From positions 1 through 8,532 of the forward strand of contig CALAJG010000308.1 in the NCBI GenBank assembly GCA_937923375.1: a stretch of 8,532 nt of DNA. The letters are read 5' to 3'. The stretch comes from an uncultured Leucothrix sp. Lineage in GTDB: Bacteria > Pseudomonadota > Gammaproteobacteria > Thiotrichales > Thiotrichaceae. The notes below the pieces were generated by a model. That model was not told the DNA's origin, made no database searches, and saw only the letters and a program-made list of their open reading frames with translations. A program made the translations under genes and the position numbers. Each line of letters begins with the position of its first letter. Within the stretch, counting starts at the first letter, position 1. Shown here piece after piece: positions 7,442 to 8,532 of the stretch.

Positions 7442-7821
7442 GCCTCGTAAACCTCAAGCGGCAACAAATCCGGATCACTAAAAAACGTAAACCGTTTCCC
7501 CGTAAACTCATCTGTCCTTACCTCTTCAACCTCAACTCTAGCCTTAGTCAAGTGCTCGACAACCTCATCCACCGAATCCACCAAAAACGCCAGATGCCGC
7601 AGCCCCAGCGCCTCAGGATAGCTCGGTCTGTCTGGCGAGTTAGGAAAAGAAAACAACTCTATTTGCCCGCCATCTGGAAGCCCTAAATCAAGTTTGTAAG
7701 AGTCTCTGGTCGCTCTATAATTTTCCGCAATAACTTCAAGTCCAAGTATCTCAGTATAAAAGTGTTTAGACTTTTCATAGTCCGAGCAAATGATTGCGGC
7801 GTGATGAATCCGTTTTAACAT
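7438..7821 (-). CDS. YaeR-like VOC (glyoxalase/bleomycin-resistance fold) protein
   Basis: A 127-residue single-module VOC protein, close in length (129) and sequence to E. coli YaeR. Shared segments include the HHAAII strand, DYEKSKHFYTEILGLEV, the ELFSFP-(x)-PDRPS-PEA stretch, GLRHLAF and KRFTFFSDPD-x-LPLEVYE. Residues fitting the usual VOC metal site are His7, Glu55, His76 and Glu123. The family includes glyoxalase I, dioxygenases and antibiotic-binding proteins; YaeR itself has no firmly known substrate, so I give no reaction. I prefer the ATG at 7821, which matches the family N-terminus and has AGAGAA about 7 nt upstream. A TTG at 7926 would add 35 unrelated residues and run through the operator region. 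It is the first gene of a two-gene operon with the amidotransferase and is divergent from a TetR gene. Confidence 0.92.
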   Translation of the reverse strand: MLKRIHHAAIICSDYEKSKHFYTEILGLEVIAENYRATRDSYKLDLGLPDGGQIELFSFPNSPDRPSYPEALGLRHLAFLVDSVDEVVEHLTKARVEVEEVRTDEFTGKRFTFFSDPDLLPLEVYEA

Positions 7822-7899
7822 GCGTGTTTCTCTAAAGAGTTTAGCTTCATCTTGTGCAAAATAGGGGTTAAGGTCAATATTTTGCGAAAAAACACATAT

Positions 7900-7916
7900 G
7901 CTTGTCAGGAACAAGT
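7900..7916 (-). promoter_or_regulatory. Operator-like site A
   Basis: On the minus strand this reads ACTTGTTCCTGACAAGC, an interrupted palindrome with arms CTTGT/ACAAG centred at 7908. It matches site B at 13 of 17 positions (shared pattern ACTTG-N-TC-NN-GACAAG). It lies in the leader region of the VOC operon, downstream of a possible minus-strand -35 (TTGTCA, 7926-7921). The likely binder is the divergent TetR protein; this is inference. Confidence 0.6.
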
Positions 7917-7919
7917 ATA

Positions 7920-7948
7920 TTGACAAGCTAATTGATCATCCATACACT
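7920..7948 (+). promoter_or_regulatory. Probable sigma70 promoter of the TetR gene
   Basis: A consensus -35 box TTGACA (7920-7925) is followed after exactly 17 bp by TACACT (7943-7948), which matches TATAAT at four of six bases. Transcription would begin near 7955, giving a leader of about 38 nt before the proposed TTG start at 7993. The -35 box shares bases with a third GACAAG half-site (7922-7927), and operator-like site B covers the -10 box and start point. That arrangement fits autorepression. Confidence 0.6.
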
Positions 7949-7962
7949 TGCTCAAGACAAGT
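7946..7962 (+). promoter_or_regulatory. Operator-like site B
   Basis: ACTTGCTCAAGACAAGT has perfect 5-bp arms ACTTG/CAAGT with a 7-nt centre at 7954. It is the same pattern as site A on the opposite strand, 46 bp away centre to centre. It overlaps the proposed -10 box and transcription start of the TetR gene. Confidence 0.6.
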
Positions 7963-7992
7963 AAATATACTCAACCGTAGGCCACAATTGTA

Positions 7993-8532
7993 TTGATTGA
8001 AAAAGCTGCCAGTATTAGGAATGATGCGACACTGCGAGTCACTCATGCAGAACGCACTGACCTATCAGACACGTTGATGTTTGAAGTGGCGGTTGAGCTA
8101 ATAGTCACTCGTGGTACGGAAAAAACCACCCTCAAAGACGTAGGTGAACTAGCCGGTTACAGTCGAAGTTTGGCAGGTTATCGCTTTGGTTCGAAAGGGA
8201 ATTTATTTAGTTATATGATCAACCGCATCGGCGAAGAATGGTCTCAGGAGCTACGTCAGGTAACGCAGGATAAAAACGGATTTGATGCCATCGCCGCTTC
8301 AATAGATGCGCAGTATCAGTTTTGTGTAAATGCGCCATTGACTCGACGTGCTTTCTATCACCTTTGGTTTGATGCGGCGGCTACCACGTCAGAAGTAAGA
8401 CAGAGTATGATTGCACTCCACGATCGACGCCAGAAAGACGTTGAACGGTGGGTAAAGAATGGAATTGCCGACGGAAGCATAAAAGCTGATGTCGATGCTG
8501 AAGCGGTTGCGCGACTGTTTCTGGCGACAGCT
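7993..8532 (+). CDS. TetR/AcrR family transcriptional regulator, 3' end cut by window
   Basis: The frame is open from 7981, just after an in-frame TAG at 7978, to the window end. No ATG or GTG lies ahead of the first helix; the first ATG (8077) is inside it. The best start is TTG at 7993, with AGG 11 nt upstream. This gives at least 180 residues, which is most of a TetR protein. The helix-turn-helix is typical: helix 1 (TLMFEVAVELIVTRG, about 27-41), then TTLKDVGELAGYSRS and YRFGSKGNLF (about 45-72), matching the usual TT-x3-IA-AGVS-x-G-YxHF-x-K-x-L pattern. The recognition segment has SLAGYRF where many relatives have GALYRHF. The C-terminal part is helical and aromatic-rich (FYHLWFDAA) and would form the ligand pocket and dimer interface. 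The divergent VOC-amidotransferase operon is the natural target. The ligand is unknown. Confidence 0.87.
   Translation, partial: MIEKAASIRNDATLRVTHAERTDLSDTLMFEVAVELIVTRGTEKTTLKDVGELAGYSRSLAGYRFGSKGNLFSYMINRIGEEWSQELRQVTQDKNGFDAIAASIDAQYQFCVNAPLTRRAFYHLWFDAAATTSEVRQSMIALHDRRQKDVERWVKNGIADGSIKADVDAEAVARLFLATA

Noticed and set aside
7822..7926. 35-residue N-terminal extension of the VOC protein from a TTG at 7926
   Set aside because: The extension has no match to the family N-terminus, crosses the operator region, and a good ATG with a ribosome site exists at 7821.

Overview
The window looks like ordinary chromosomal DNA of a gammaproteobacterium, probably a marine or free-living one. This rests on a YqhA (UPF0114) protein, a YaeR-like VOC protein close in sequence to the E. 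coli one, a large secreted oxidase and a lipoprotein with a standard lipobox. DNA composition is moderately AT-rich and fairly uniform. I see no transposase, phage gene, CRISPR array, rRNA or tRNA. The genus cannot be settled from the sequence alone.

Layout, left to right. (1) A gene cut by the left edge encodes a secreted galactose-oxidase/glyoxal-oxidase-like copper-radical enzyme. It has a kelch propeller, a DUF1929-type E-set domain, two Ig-like domains and three C-terminal DUF5648-type repeats. (2) Converging on it after 8 bp is a Tat-type exported thioredoxin-fold protein with a CPGC motif. (3) Upstream of that, on the same strand, is a yqhA-type membrane protein. (4) Divergent from yqhA is a rhomboid intramembrane protease. 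(5) Converging on the rhomboid gene is a 608-residue lipoprotein of unknown function with two Ig-like modules carrying paired cysteines. (6) On the minus strand, a YaeR-like VOC (glyoxalase-fold) gene and a class I glutamine amidotransferase gene overlap by 4 bp. (7) Divergent from that pair is a TetR-family regulator, cut by the right edge and probably starting at TTG.

How the genes work together. The clearest functional unit is the right-hand one: regulator, then an intergenic region with two matching operator-like sites, then the VOC-amidotransferase operon. The arrangement fits a TetR repressor controlling itself and a divergent small-molecule modification or detoxification operon; the ligand is unknown. 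The left part holds several cell-envelope or secreted proteins (oxidase, exported thioredoxin-like protein, membrane protein, rhomboid, lipoprotein). Shared function among them is not shown by the sequence.

No stretch longer than 300 bases lacks a gene. The larger gaps are 3734-3926, 4569-4693, 6521-6736 and 7822-7992, and only the last holds convincing regulatory structure.
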